From contig NZ_CP045644.1 in NCBI RefSeq assembly GCF_009498455.1, forward strand, positions 992,001 to 1,056,000: a stretch of DNA of 64,000 bases, read 5' to 3'. Of the stretch, positions 54,040 through 63,083 are shown one piece after another. Numbering within the stretch: position 1 is the first letter of the stretch; each line of letters opens with the position of its first letter. Source of the DNA: Variovorax paradoxus. GTDB taxonomy: Bacteria; Pseudomonadota; Gammaproteobacteria; Burkholderiales; Burkholderiaceae_C. The notes under the pieces are model-generated. The model saw nothing but the letters and a program-made list of their open reading frames with translations, was not told the origin of the DNA and made no database searches. A program made the position numbers and the translations under genes.

Positions 54040-55530
54040 ATGACCTCCCCCCACACACCCGACACGCCGCCCTCCATGGGCGTTCTTCGCGCCCGCTACG
54101 GCGAGCGCTACCGCTGGTACCTGCTGCTGTCGGTCATGGTGGGCACGATGGCATCGATCATGTCGTCGACCATCGTCAACGTGGCGATCCCCGACATGAG
54201 CCACCACTTCGCGCTGGGCCAGGAGCGCGCGCAATGGGTGAGCTCGGGCTTCATGGTGGCGATGACGGTGTCGATGCTCACCACGCCGTGGCTGCTGTCG
54301 CGCTACGGCTACCGGCGCACCTACGTCGGCACGATGCTGTTGCTGCTGGCCGGCGGCATCGTCGGCGGGCTGGCCAACCACTACCCGCTGGTGCTGATGG
54401 CGCGCGTGGCCGAAGGGCTGGCGGCCGGCGTGGTGCAGCCCATTCCGGCCATCATCATCCTGCGCGCCTTCGAGCCGCACGAGCAGGGGCGCGCCAGCGG
54501 CATCTTCGGCATGGGCGTGGTGCTGGCGCCGGCCATCGGGCCGAGCATCGGCGGCGTGCTGGTCGACCTGTTCGGCTGGCGCTCGATCTTCTTCATGGTG
54601 GTGCCCTTTTGCCTGGCCTCGATCTGGCTGGCCTACAAGTTCGTGCCCAAGACCGCGCCCGGCGGCGTGGCCGCGGCGCGCGGCAGCGGGCTCGATGCGC
54701 GGGGGCTGGCGCTGGGCACCGTGGGCACGCTGTGCCTGCTGAACGGGCTGGTCGAACTGCGCGGCGATTCGCCGCTGCAGGCCGCGCTGCTGCTGGCCGG
54801 TGCGCTCATCGCCTTTGCCGCCTTCGTCTGGTGGCAGCGCCGGCTCATGGCCTCGGGCGGCGAGCCGCTCATGAACCTCGCGCTGTTTCGCTACCGCCAG
54901 TTCGCCATGGGCAGCCTGGTCGCCTTCATCTACGGCACCGCGCTGTTCGGTTCGACCTACCTGCTGCCCGTGTACATGCAGGTGGGGCTGCACCTGTCGG
55001 CCTCGCACGTGGGTACCACCCTGCTGCCGGCCGGCATCGTGCTGGCCTTCACCATCGCGGGCGTGGGCCGGCTGGCCGACAAGCAACCGACCTGGCTGCT
55101 GGTGAGCATCGGCCTGGCGCTGCTGGCGGTGTCGTTCGCGCTCATGGCCGTGCTGCGGCTGGACAGCCCGCTGTGGCTGCTGGTGGTGTTCGCGATCGTC
55201 GGGCGCATCGGGCTGGGCTTCATCCTGCCCTCGCTCAACTTGGGGTCGATGCGTCCGCTGGCCAAGCCGCTCATTCCGCAGGGCGCCAGCGCGATCAGCT
55301 TCGTGCGCATGCTCGGCGGCGCGGTCGGCGTGAGCCTGTGCGCCATCATTCTTGAATGGCGCCTGGCCGCGCACGGCGACTCGCTCGCCAACCCGGTGAG
55401 CACCCCGGCCCGGCTGGCCGCCTTCGACGAGGTGTTCCTGATGCTGGCCGGCCTGTGCGCGCTGGCCGTCTGCGCGGCCTGGCAGCTGCGCGAGAAACCC
55501 GACGAGGACACGGCGCAACACAGGGGGTAA
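54040..55530 (+). CDS. DHA2-family MFS efflux transporter (EmrB type)
   Basis: 496 residues from the ATG at 54040 (MTSPHTPDTPPSMGVLRAR). Fourteen membrane segments are expected. SSTIVNVAIPDMSHHFALG is the DHA2 helix-1 motif, then QWVSSGFMVAMTVSMLTTPW and the ALGPSIGG-like APAIGPSIGGVLVDLFGWR. It exports drugs or lipophilic compounds by proton antiport. No EmrA-like membrane-fusion gene is adjacent, so it may act alone or use a distant partner. It is followed by an ABC-type substrate-binding gene 71 bp away. Confidence 0.92.
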   Translation: MTSPHTPDTPPSMGVLRARYGERYRWYLLLSVMVGTMASIMSSTIVNVAIPDMSHHFALGQERAQWVSSGFMVAMTVSMLTTPWLLSRYGYRRTYVGTMLLLLAGGIVGGLANHYPLVLMARVAEGLAAGVVQPIPAIIILRAFEPHEQGRASGIFGMGVVLAPAIGPSIGGVLVDLFGWRSIFFMVVPFCLASIWLAYKFVPKTAPGGVAAARGSGLDARGLALGTVGTLCLLNGLVELRGDSPLQAALLLAGALIAFAAFVWWQRRLMASGGEPLMNLALFRYRQFAMGSLVAFIYGTALFGSTYLLPVYMQVGLHLSASHVGTTLLPAGIVLAFTIAGVGRLADKQPTWLLVSIGLALLAVSFALMAVLRLDSPLWLLVVFAIVGRIGLGFILPSLNLGSMRPLAKPLIPQGASAISFVRMLGGAVGVSLCAIILEWRLAAHGDSLANPVSTPARLAAFDEVFLMLAGLCALAVCAAWQLREKPDEDTAQHRG

Positions 55531-55601
55531 ACCCCGGCGGCGCAAGGAGCCGCTTTCGCTTTCAATTGTTATCAGTTGTATCCAAAAGCGGAATCGGTTC
55601 C

Positions 55602-56753
55602 ATGCATCGCAGACGTTTTCTCGCCGCCTCGGCCGCGGCGACGGCCGGCCTCGGCCCCCTCTTCTCCCTGTCTTCCAGCGCCTTGGCCGCCGAGAACGGC
55701 GTCAGCGACGGCGAGATCGTGCTCGGCCACACCGGCATCCTGAGCGGACCGCTGGGCGCGCCGATCAAGGTCGTGATGGCCGGCGCCGGGCTGGCCTTCG
55801 ACGCAGTCAATGCGCAGGGCGGGCTCGCGGGCCGCAAGCTCAAGCTGGTCTCGCTCGACGACGAGCTCAAGCCCGAGAAGGCCGTCGCCAACTACGAGAA
55901 GCTGCTCGCCGAGCACCGCGCCTTCGCCTTCTTCGGCTGCGTGGGCTCGGGCACCACGGCCGCCGCCGCCAAAGTGCTGGGCCAGAGCGGCGCGCCGATG
56001 GTCGGCGGTTATGCGGTGTCGGACTCGGCACGCGAGAAGGTCGCGGGCGCCGGTTATTTCGTGCGCGCCACCTTCGCGCGCGAGGCGCAGGCGCTCGTGC
56101 AGCACCTGACGACCATCGGCGTCTCGCGCATCGCGGTGGCCTACCTGGACAACCCCGGCGGCGCCGAAGTGGCGCGGCTGGTCGAGTCGGCGCTCGACAC
56201 ACTCAAGCTCAAGCCCGTGGCCGCGGTGCCGGTGAAGGGCGATGGCACGACCAACGAGGCCGCGGGCAAGGCGCTGGCCGACAGCCAGGCGCAGGCCGTG
56301 CTCATGTATTTGGGCGGCGGCATCGGCGGCGAGGTCATGAAGAGCGCCTGGAGCGCCGGCGGTCGCCAGATGTTCTACGGCATGTCGATCGTGCCGGGCG
56401 ACGTCACCGCCAAGCTCGTCGGCGACAAGACCAGCGGCCTGGCCATCTCGCAGATCGTGCCCTACCCCTGGAGCGAGGTCGACGCCACCGCCCGCGACTA
56501 CCGCCAGCTGGCCGAGCGCGCCAAGGTCGACATCGGCTACCTGAGCTACGAGGGCTATGTGAACGCGCTCGTGATGATCGAAGCCCTGCGCCGCACCGGC
56601 CGCGACCTCACACGCGCGAAGCTGCACGCCACGCTGAAGGCGATGAAGCTGCGCATCGGCAACATGGAGATCGACTTCACAGGCGCAAGCAACACGGGCT
56701 CGCGCTTCATCGAGATGGTGCGGGTGACGAAGGAAGGGCGGTTCCTGCGTTAG
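55602..56753 (+). CDS. ABC-type branched-chain/amide substrate-binding protein
   Basis: 383 residues with a Tat-type signal (MHRRRFLAASAAATAGLG). The mature protein is a type I periplasmic-binding fold: ENGVSDGEIVLGHTGILSGP, NAQGGLAGRKLKLVSLDDEL and GAPMVGGYAVSDSAREKV. It should bind an amino acid, amide or similar ligand outside the membrane. No LivHMGF permease genes follow, so it is an orphan receptor here, a frequent situation in Variovorax-like genomes. Confidence 0.9.
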   Translation: MHRRRFLAASAAATAGLGPLFSLSSSALAAENGVSDGEIVLGHTGILSGPLGAPIKVVMAGAGLAFDAVNAQGGLAGRKLKLVSLDDELKPEKAVANYEKLLAEHRAFAFFGCVGSGTTAAAAKVLGQSGAPMVGGYAVSDSAREKVAGAGYFVRATFAREAQALVQHLTTIGVSRIAVAYLDNPGGAEVARLVESALDTLKLKPVAAVPVKGDGTTNEAAGKALADSQAQAVLMYLGGGIGGEVMKSAWSAGGRQMFYGMSIVPGDVTAKLVGDKTSGLAISQIVPYPWSEVDATARDYRQLAERAKVDIGYLSYEGYVNALVMIEALRRTGRDLTRAKLHATLKAMKLRIGNMEIDFTGASNTGSRFIEMVRVTKEGRFLR

Positions 56754-56868
56754 GCGGCAGCTCGAACAGGTTGGCGTACCGGGAACTGCTTGCGCAAACC
56801 GGCGAGCCTTGCGGCTCCCTGCCCGAGCCGCCAAAAAATGGAGGCATGAACGACAAACCCGGGTCTGC

Positions 56869-57030
56869 TCACAACCCCAGCTGCGTGAGCGCCCAAGCCA
56901 CCGTGCCCAGCTGCATCACGTTGAGCACCATCCCCGCGATGTGCAGCTTGCGGAACTGCACGATCGACGTGCCCGTTGTCGGGATCGTGCGGCGCAGCAG
57001 GTCCATGAGCGCAACGACGATGGGAAGCAT
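56869..57030 (-). CDS. Small membrane protein or remnant (53 aa)
   Basis: 53 residues from the ATG at 57030, which has GGAGGG about 8 bp upstream. One clear membrane helix lies at the end (HIAGMVLNVMQLGTVAWALT), with a weaker hydrophobic start. It is not recognised. It could be a genuine small protein or the C-terminal piece of a larger membrane protein cut by rearrangement. It lies just downstream of the SPINDLY-type gene on the same strand. Confidence 0.45.
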   Translation of the reverse strand: MLPIVVALMDLLRRTIPTTGTSIVQFRKLHIAGMVLNVMQLGTVAWALTQLGL

Positions 57031-57122
57031 CTGGGAACCCTCCGCGGCGCGCAAGCATACGCCCCGGGGGGCCGTCGTGGCATGTACATCGCGCACCGCC
57101 GTCGACAGCCAGCAGCTCAGGT

Positions 57123-59117
57123 TCAGGCCGTGACTCGCCAGGCACTGCCAATGTCGATGTGGTCCGGTGCCAGGTTCGCACGGCACCGCTCCCAGGCTGC
57201 GGTGAATCCTTGTTCAAGATGGCGGGTGTACTGCCCCGTGTCGAACAGCCTGCAGGTGTCGCGCGCCGCAGCCAGCTCAGCGCGCAACGCGGCGAGGCGC
57301 GATGGGTCCGTGGCAAGGGCCAGGGCCAGCGCCTCATAGGCAGACGGCGAATGCGTGATCAGCTGCGAAAATCCCGCTGCAGTGAGCAGGCTGCCCGCCA
57401 CCCGGCCCGCGAAGGTGGGGCCTGCACACGTCACCAGCGGCACACCTGCCCAGAGTGCGTCGCTGGCCGTCGTGTGCGCGTTGTAGGGCAGGTTGTCCAG
57501 GCAAAGATCGGCCAGTTGCAACCGCCGCAGGTGTGTCTCTTGTTCAACCCAAGGCGCAAAAACCAGCCGCCCTGGATCGACGCCGTGTTCGCGGGCCCTT
57601 GAGCGCAGGTTGTCGTTGTAGAGATCGGAGCCACTCCTGAGCCAGAAAACGCTGTTGTCGACCTGATTCAACAGACGGGCCCAGATGCCAAAGAACTGGG
57701 CGTTGAGCTTCTGGCTGCCATTGAAGTTGCAGAAGACAAAGGCACCTTCCGGCAGGCCAACGGCGGTGCGCGACATGGGTCCGGAAATCATCGTGCGACG
57801 CGAGTCGTTGGGCTGGTAGCTGTGGGGCATGCAGATGATCTTCTCGCTGAAGTCTTCGCGCGCTGCCTCGGAAACCAGGAACGCGTCGGCCACCAGATAG
57901 TCGATGAACGGCGCACCGAGCGTGCCTGGAAAGCACAGGTAGCTGATCTGAACTGGCGCGGGCCGCAAGGCCAGCACCGCTGGTCGTGCACCGTAGGTAT
58001 AGCCACCAAGGTCCACCAGGATGTCGATCTCCAGATCGACGATGGCCTGCGCCGCTTCCATGTCCGACAGCTCATGCGCATCGATGAAGCGGTCGAACGC
58101 ACGCTCGAGACGCTGGCGCATGGCGCTGCCGTCGCTCTTTCGCAGGGAGATCGCAGTGATCTCGAAGCGCTCGCGGCCATGTCGCTCGAACACTTCGGCA
58201 ACGAGGTAAGAGGTCGCATGCTTTCCGAAATCGGCAGACATGTAAGCCAAGCGTATACGTCCCTCCCTTTTTCGCTCACGGGCATGCAGCGGCTTGGGCG
58301 CCATTGGATAGAGGCTTGCCGCATGGCGCCTCCCTGCCTGCAATTGCTCTTTCGGCGTCGAGGGAAGATTCAGAAGCGCAAAGGGCTCGACGCACGCCCA
58401 TCCCTGGCGAATTTCATCGCGCACCAGCGCCACCTGTTCATCGAGACCCTGCCAGTCGGCGATGGCCGCCTTGGCGTAGCAAAGCCCACCGCGGGCGAAT
58501 GCGAAGTTCGCTTCGCCGGGATGGTCTCGCAAGGTGCGTTCGTACAGGTCGATCGCGTCGGAGAAACGGCGTGCCTGGCACAGCGCCGTACCGTAATTCA
58601 TGATCAACGCAGGGTGCGACTTTCGCAGTGCCATGGCGCGCTCGTAGCACGCCAACTCCTGCTCGTACAGCCGCAGTTTTCCACAGGCCGCACCGCGATT
58701 CAGATGGGCTTCGAACGCATCCGGCCGCAAGTGCACCGCGCGTTCGAAATGCGTGAGGGCCTCCGTGGTTCTCCCGGTAGCGAGCAGTGCGAGCCCCAAA
58801 TCATGTGCGGCCTCGAAGACCTCGGGATTGCGCAAGAGAACCTGGCCAAAGGCCTCTGCCGCGGCCCTGTGCTGATCGGAGCGAAGCAAGGCGACACCAA
58901 GGTAGTACCAGGTCTCCAGGCATCCCGGCTCGTACTGCAACGAGTTCCGCAACTGCTCCACGGCCTTTCCGAAATCCTGTTGATTGCCCGCGATGAAGCC
59001 AAGCAGCCGATGCGCGGCCCCCATGCTTCGACCGGCCTGCACCAGTCCCTCCAGGACCTTTCGTGCATTGCAATACTGTCCCCTCTGGAAGAGCAACTCT
59101 GCTGACCGAACGCTCAT
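57123..59117 (-). CDS. TPR/SPINDLY-type O-GlcNAc transferase-like protein
   Basis: 664 residues. The first ~250 residues are TPR repeats (for example YYLGVALLRSDQHRAAAEAF and AAHDLGLALLATGRTTEALT). The C-terminal half matches the SPINDLY/OGT catalytic domain: RLAYMSADFGKHATSYLVAE, DILVDLGGYTYGARPAVLAL, YLCFPGTLGAPFIDYLVAD and PNDSRRT. Bacterial members glycosylate proteins such as flagellins or adhesins with nucleotide-sugar donors. GC content is visibly lower than in neighbours (about 62% in a sampled line). No flagellar or adhesin gene is adjacent. Confidence 0.9.
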   Translation of the reverse strand: MSVRSAELLFQRGQYCNARKVLEGLVQAGRSMGAAHRLLGFIAGNQQDFGKAVEQLRNSLQYEPGCLETWYYLGVALLRSDQHRAAAEAFGQVLLRNPEVFEAAHDLGLALLATGRTTEALTHFERAVHLRPDAFEAHLNRGAACGKLRLYEQELACYERAMALRKSHPALIMNYGTALCQARRFSDAIDLYERTLRDHPGEANFAFARGGLCYAKAAIADWQGLDEQVALVRDEIRQGWACVEPFALLNLPSTPKEQLQAGRRHAASLYPMAPKPLHARERKREGRIRLAYMSADFGKHATSYLVAEVFERHGRERFEITAISLRKSDGSAMRQRLERAFDRFIDAHELSDMEAAQAIVDLEIDILVDLGGYTYGARPAVLALRPAPVQISYLCFPGTLGAPFIDYLVADAFLVSEAAREDFSEKIICMPHSYQPNDSRRTMISGPMSRTAVGLPEGAFVFCNFNGSQKLNAQFFGIWARLLNQVDNSVFWLRSGSDLYNDNLRSRAREHGVDPGRLVFAPWVEQETHLRRLQLADLCLDNLPYNAHTTASDALWAGVPLVTCAGPTFAGRVAGSLLTAAGFSQLITHSPSAYEALALALATDPSRLAALRAELAAARDTCRLFDTGQYTRHLEQGFTAAWERCRANLAPDHIDIGSAWRVTA

Positions 59118-59389
59118 GTCATGGCCTCGTCTTCTCCTTCGTTCCTCGCAAGGATCGGGAGACTAGGGCACAACTTCGAATTCGGCAATCGCCCCTCGTG
59201 GGCAAGCCGCGCATGGCCGAGCCTGAAGCCGTTCGGCCGCGCAAGCCAGCGGGAACTGCGCCTGCTGGCGCGACGCGTCGCAGCACTGAAACGGCTGCCG
59301 GCCAAGGGGAATCCCTTGGTTCCCCGTGCGCCCGTTTTGCCATTTTTTGATAACCGCTTGCGGGCGCGATCGCTATCGTCGATCGTCAT
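59118..59389. other. Gene-free interval upstream of the amidase
   Basis: About 270 bp between divergent genes. A plus-strand frame exists from 59121 but looks like no known protein. A perfect CCAAGGG-GAAT-CCCTTGG palindrome lies at 59302-59319 and an AT-rich TTTTGCCATTTTTTGATAA stretch at 59335-59353, so it probably holds the promoter of the amidase operon. Confidence 0.45.
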
Positions 59390-60841
59390 ATGTCCGCCAC
59401 CCTGCCGCCCTTGCCGAGCGCCCGTGCGCTCGCCGCCGCCCTGCAACGCCGCGAGCTCTCGTGCCGCGAGCTGATGCAGGCCTGCCTCGCGCGCATCGAG
59501 CACCTCAACCCGCGGGTCAATGCGCTGGTCTCGCTGCAAGCGCCCGAGGAGATGCTGCGCCAGGCCGATGCCTGCGATGCGCAACGCGCGCGCGGCGACA
59601 CCGTAGGGCGGCTGCACGGCTTCCCGATGGCGCCGAAGGATTTCGTCGCCACCGCCGGCCTGCCGACCACCATGGGCAGCCCGGTGTTCGCGAAGCAGGT
59701 CACGCCGCACGACGCGATCATGGTCGAGCGCCTACGCCGCGCCGGTGCCGTGTTCGTGGGGCGCAGCAACACGCCCGAGTTCGGCCTGGGCTCGCACACC
59801 TACAACACGGTGTTCGGCACCACGCGCAACGCATGGAACCTCGACCACGCGGCCGGCGGCAGCAGCGGCGGCGCGGCGGTGGCGCTCGCGCTGCACATGC
59901 TGCCGGTGGCCGACGGCAGCGACATGATGGGTTCGCTGCGCAACCCCGCGGCATGGAACCACGTCTACGGCCTGCGGCCTTCGCTGGGCCGCGTGCCCAT
60001 CGGGCCGGGGCCGGAGCTGTTCTTCCAGCAGCTGGGCTGCGAAGGACCGATGGGCCGCACGCCCGAGGACGTGGCCTGGCTGCTGTCGGTGCAGGCCGGC
60101 TACGACGCGCGCTCGCCGCTGAGCCTGGCGGGCGACGGCGAGGCTTTTGCGCAGCCGCTCGACTCAGAGCTGCGCGGCCAGCGCATCGCGTGGCTCGGCG
60201 ACCTCGGCGGCCACCTGCCGATGGACCCGGGCGTGATGGCGCTGTGCGAATCGGCGCTGCGGCATTTCGACACGCTGGGCTGCAGCGTGGCGCCTGCCGT
60301 GCCCAGCTTCGACTTCGATGCGCTGTGGACCGCGTGGCTGCGCCTGCGCGGCTTCATCGTGGCCGGCGCGCTGCGCGGGCTGCATGCCGACCCGGCCACG
60401 CGCGCGCAGCTCAAGCCCGAGGCCTGCTGGGAGATCGAGCAGGGCGAGCGCCTGAGCGCCGCCGCGCTGCACGAAGCCGCTGTCACGCGCACGCAGTGGC
60501 ATGCCGCGCTGCTGCAGCTCTTCGAACGCTTCGACTTCCTGGTGCTGCCGGCCGCGCAGGTGTTTCCGCTGCCGGCCGACGTGCACTGGCCGCGCGAGGT
60601 CGGCGGCCGCGCGATGGACACGTACCACCGCTGGATGGAAGTGACCATCGGCCCGTCGCTCGCCGGCCTGCCCGCGATGGCGATTCCGGCCGGCTTCTCG
60701 CAGGCCGAGGGCACGCGCGGCCTGCCGATGGGCCTGCAGCTCATCGGCCGCCCCGGCGCCGACCTCGACGTGCTGCGCATGGCGCACGGCTGGCACCAGG
60801 CCGCGCCCTTCGCGAACGCGCAGTCGCCGCTGCTGCAGTAG
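59390..60841 (+). CDS. Amidase-signature family hydrolase
   Basis: 483 residues. The Ser-cisSer-Lys triad is visible: K83 in FPMAPKDFVATAG, the cis-Ser in AAGGSSGGAAVAL (S158/S159) and nucleophile S182 in SDMMGSLRNPAAWN. The family hydrolyses amides, from small aliphatic amides to aryl or peptide amides. It is followed by a Bug protein and an HDAC-like amidohydrolase on the same strand, 60 and 6 bp apart, which points to a catabolic operon for an amide. Specificity cannot be read. Confidence 0.92.
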   Translation: MSATLPPLPSARALAAALQRRELSCRELMQACLARIEHLNPRVNALVSLQAPEEMLRQADACDAQRARGDTVGRLHGFPMAPKDFVATAGLPTTMGSPVFAKQVTPHDAIMVERLRRAGAVFVGRSNTPEFGLGSHTYNTVFGTTRNAWNLDHAAGGSSGGAAVALALHMLPVADGSDMMGSLRNPAAWNHVYGLRPSLGRVPIGPGPELFFQQLGCEGPMGRTPEDVAWLLSVQAGYDARSPLSLAGDGEAFAQPLDSELRGQRIAWLGDLGGHLPMDPGVMALCESALRHFDTLGCSVAPAVPSFDFDALWTAWLRLRGFIVAGALRGLHADPATRAQLKPEACWEIEQGERLSAAALHEAAVTRTQWHAALLQLFERFDFLVLPAAQVFPLPADVHWPREVGGRAMDTYHRWMEVTIGPSLAGLPAMAIPAGFSQAEGTRGLPMGLQLIGRPGADLDVLRMAHGWHQAAPFANAQSPLLQ

Positions 60842-60901
60842 CCACACAAGTTCCCTGTTTCCGCACTCCCACACATCACACACAACCCGAGGAGAGAACC
60901 C

Positions 60902-61885
60902 ATGCGCAGACGTTCGTTGATGGCTGCCGGCCTGGCCGCCGGCCTGTTCCCCATCGCCCTGCCCGCCTTTGCCCAGGGCCTCGCGGGCAAGACCCTGAAC
61001 CTCATCGTGCCCTACCCCGCGGGCGGCGGCTCCGACATCAATGCGCGCCTGGCCGCGCCCGAGCTGTCGCGGCTGCTGGGCCAGCCGGCCATCGTCGACA
61101 ACGTGCCCGGCGCCAGCGGCTCGCTCGGCGTGATGAAGGCGGCCAACGCACCGGCCGACGGCTCGGCGCTGCTGCTGGGGTCGCCGATGGAACTGATGCT
61201 CACGCCGCTCACGCTCAGCAGCGCGCGCTACAAGGCCGAAGACTTCCGGCCCATCGGCGTGATGGCCGTCACCTCGATGGTGCTGCTGGCGCGCAAGGAC
61301 CTGGGCGCGGGCAACGTCGACGAACTCATCGCGCTCTTGCGTCGGCCGGGCACCAAGGAGCTGAGCTACGGCAGCATCGGCCCGGGCTCGCTGTACCACC
61401 TGCTGGGCGAGCGCTTCATGCAGCAGACGGGCACGAAGATGCTGCACGTGCCCTACAAGGGCTTCGCGCCGCTGGTGAACGACCTGCTGGGCGGGCAGAT
61501 CGACCTGGTGTTTGCGCCGCTGGCCGGCAACGTGCCCGACCTGCTGGACGCCGGCAAGATCAAGGCGCTGGGCATCGCGACCTCGGCACCGCACGAGCGC
61601 TTCACGGCGCTTGCGCCGATCCGCAACAGCAAGGGCCTGGACGACTTCGTCTACAGCCTGTGGGCGGGCATCCAGGTGTCGCACCGCGTGCCCGAGGAAG
61701 CGCAGCAGCGGCTGCACGCGGCCTTCAACCAGATGATGCGCAAGCCCGAGCTGCGCCGCGCGCTCGAACTCGGCGGCGCCAAGGTGGCGCCCGAACAGTC
61801 GCTGGCCGAGCTGCGCCGCGACTACCAGGCCGACATGGAGCGCTACCGCGCCATCGCCAAGTCCGTCCAACTTCGTCCGGAGTAA
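60902..61885 (+). CDS. Bug-family (TctC-like) periplasmic substrate-binding protein
   Basis: 327 residues with a Tat-like signal (MRRRSLMAAGLAAGLFPIAL). It has the Bug signature NLIVPYPAGGGSDINARLAA and later IVDNVPGASGSLGVMKAA. It is clearly a paralogue of the Bug protein at 6707 but distant in detail. Clustering between an amidase and an HDAC-like gene suggests it captures the amide or acid handled by this operon. No transporter membrane subunits are adjacent. Confidence 0.92.
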   Translation: MRRRSLMAAGLAAGLFPIALPAFAQGLAGKTLNLIVPYPAGGGSDINARLAAPELSRLLGQPAIVDNVPGASGSLGVMKAANAPADGSALLLGSPMELMLTPLTLSSARYKAEDFRPIGVMAVTSMVLLARKDLGAGNVDELIALLRRPGTKELSYGSIGPGSLYHLLGERFMQQTGTKMLHVPYKGFAPLVNDLLGGQIDLVFAPLAGNVPDLLDAGKIKALGIATSAPHERFTALAPIRNSKGLDDFVYSLWAGIQVSHRVPEEAQQRLHAAFNQMMRKPELRRALELGGAKVAPEQSLAELRRDYQADMERYRAIAKSVQLRPE

Positions 61886-61891
61886 AGAGAG

Positions 61892-63013
61892 ATGAAAGAC
61901 ACGAAGACCACCGCCTTCTTCCACGACGAGCGCACCTTCTGGCACGTGCCCGGCGGGCTGCATGCCCTGTTCCTGCCGGTGGGCGGCTGGGTGCAGCCCA
62001 TGGCCGGCAGCGGCATGGCCGAGTCGCCCGACTCCAAGCGCCGCATCAAGTCGCTGATGGACGTGTCGGGCCTCACCGCGCAACTCGATGTGTCGAGCGC
62101 GCCGATGGCCAGCGAAGAAGACCTGCAGCGCGTGCATCCCACCAGCTACCTGCAGCAGTTCAAGGCCGCGAGCGACGCCGGCGGCGGCGACCTCGGCGAG
62201 TTCGCGCCCTTCGGCCCGGGCAGCTACGAGATCGCGAAGCTCTCGACCGGCCTGGCCATTGCCGCCATGGACAGCGTGCTGCAGGGCCGCCACCGCAACG
62301 CCTTCGCGCTCACGCGCCCGCCGGGCCACCACTGCCTGCGCGAGCACAGCATGGGCTTCTGCCTGTTCAACAACATCGCGGTTGCGATCGAGACCATGAA
62401 GGCGCGCCACGGCGTGGGCCGCGTGGCCGTGATCGACTGGGACGTGCACCACGGCAACGGCACGCAGCAGATCTTCTACGACCGCCCCGACGTGCTCACG
62501 CTCTCGCTGCACCAGGAGCACTGCTTTCCGCCCGGCTACAGCGGCGCCGAAGACCGCGGTGAGGGCGCGGGGCTGGGTTTCAACGTCAACATCCCGCTGC
62601 AGCCCGGTGGCGGGCACGCGGCCTACATGCACGCCTTCGAGCGCATCGTGACGCCGGTGATCGACCGCTACCGGCCCGAACTGATCGTGGTGGCGAGCGG
62701 GCTGGACGCCAACGGCGTCGATCCGCTGGCGCGCATGCAGCTGCACTCCGAGTCGTTCCGCCAGATGATGCGGCAGGTCAACGCGCTGGCCGCCAAGCAC
62801 TGCGACGGGCGCGTGGTGGTGGTGCACGAAGGCGGGTACGCGGAAGCCTGCGTGCCCTTCTGCGGGCTGGCGGTGGTCGAAGAACTGTCGGGTCACCGCA
62901 CCGAGGTGGAAGACCCGTTCGGCGAACTCCTCGGGCTGCAGCAGCCGTCGGCGCGCTTCGATGCGTTCCAGCGTGAACTGATCGACGAGATGGCGGCGTT
63001 GCACGGGCTCTGA
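61892..63013 (+). CDS. HDAC-like deacetylase/amidohydrolase (class II type)
   Basis: 373 residues. Catalytic residues are readable: H146/H147 in TRPPGHHCLREHSMGFCLFNN, zinc ligands D184 and H186 in VIDWDVHHGNGT, D272 in VVASGLDANGVDP and a Tyr in HEGGYAEACVPF. Bacterial class II members remove acyl groups from polyamines or other small amides. It starts 6 bp after the Bug stop, so it belongs to the amidase operon. Deacylation of an N-acylated compound imported by the Bug system is the simplest reading. Confidence 0.92.
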   Translation: MKDTKTTAFFHDERTFWHVPGGLHALFLPVGGWVQPMAGSGMAESPDSKRRIKSLMDVSGLTAQLDVSSAPMASEEDLQRVHPTSYLQQFKAASDAGGGDLGEFAPFGPGSYEIAKLSTGLAIAAMDSVLQGRHRNAFALTRPPGHHCLREHSMGFCLFNNIAVAIETMKARHGVGRVAVIDWDVHHGNGTQQIFYDRPDVLTLSLHQEHCFPPGYSGAEDRGEGAGLGFNVNIPLQPGGGHAAYMHAFERIVTPVIDRYRPELIVVASGLDANGVDPLARMQLHSESFRQMMRQVNALAAKHCDGRVVVVHEGGYAEACVPFCGLAVVEELSGHRTEVEDPFGELLGLQQPSARFDAFQRELIDEMAALHGL

Positions 63014-63083
63014 GCGGGCCTGCGCATGGACTAAGCTCGCTGGCGACGGCCCGAATGGGGCCGCGCTTTCTGCTTCACCGTTC

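Noticed and set aside
59366..59375. GCGATCGC octamer before the amidase
   Set aside because: A single copy is expected by chance in GC-rich DNA and no array is present.
59121..59474. A 117-codon frame upstream of the amidase
   Set aside because: It overlaps the amidase start, has no good ribosome-binding site and resembles no protein I know.
59326..62562. A 1078-codon plus-strand frame
   Set aside because: It is a shadow of the amidase, Bug and deacetylase genes in another frame, rich in Arg/Ala/Gly with no recognisable domain.
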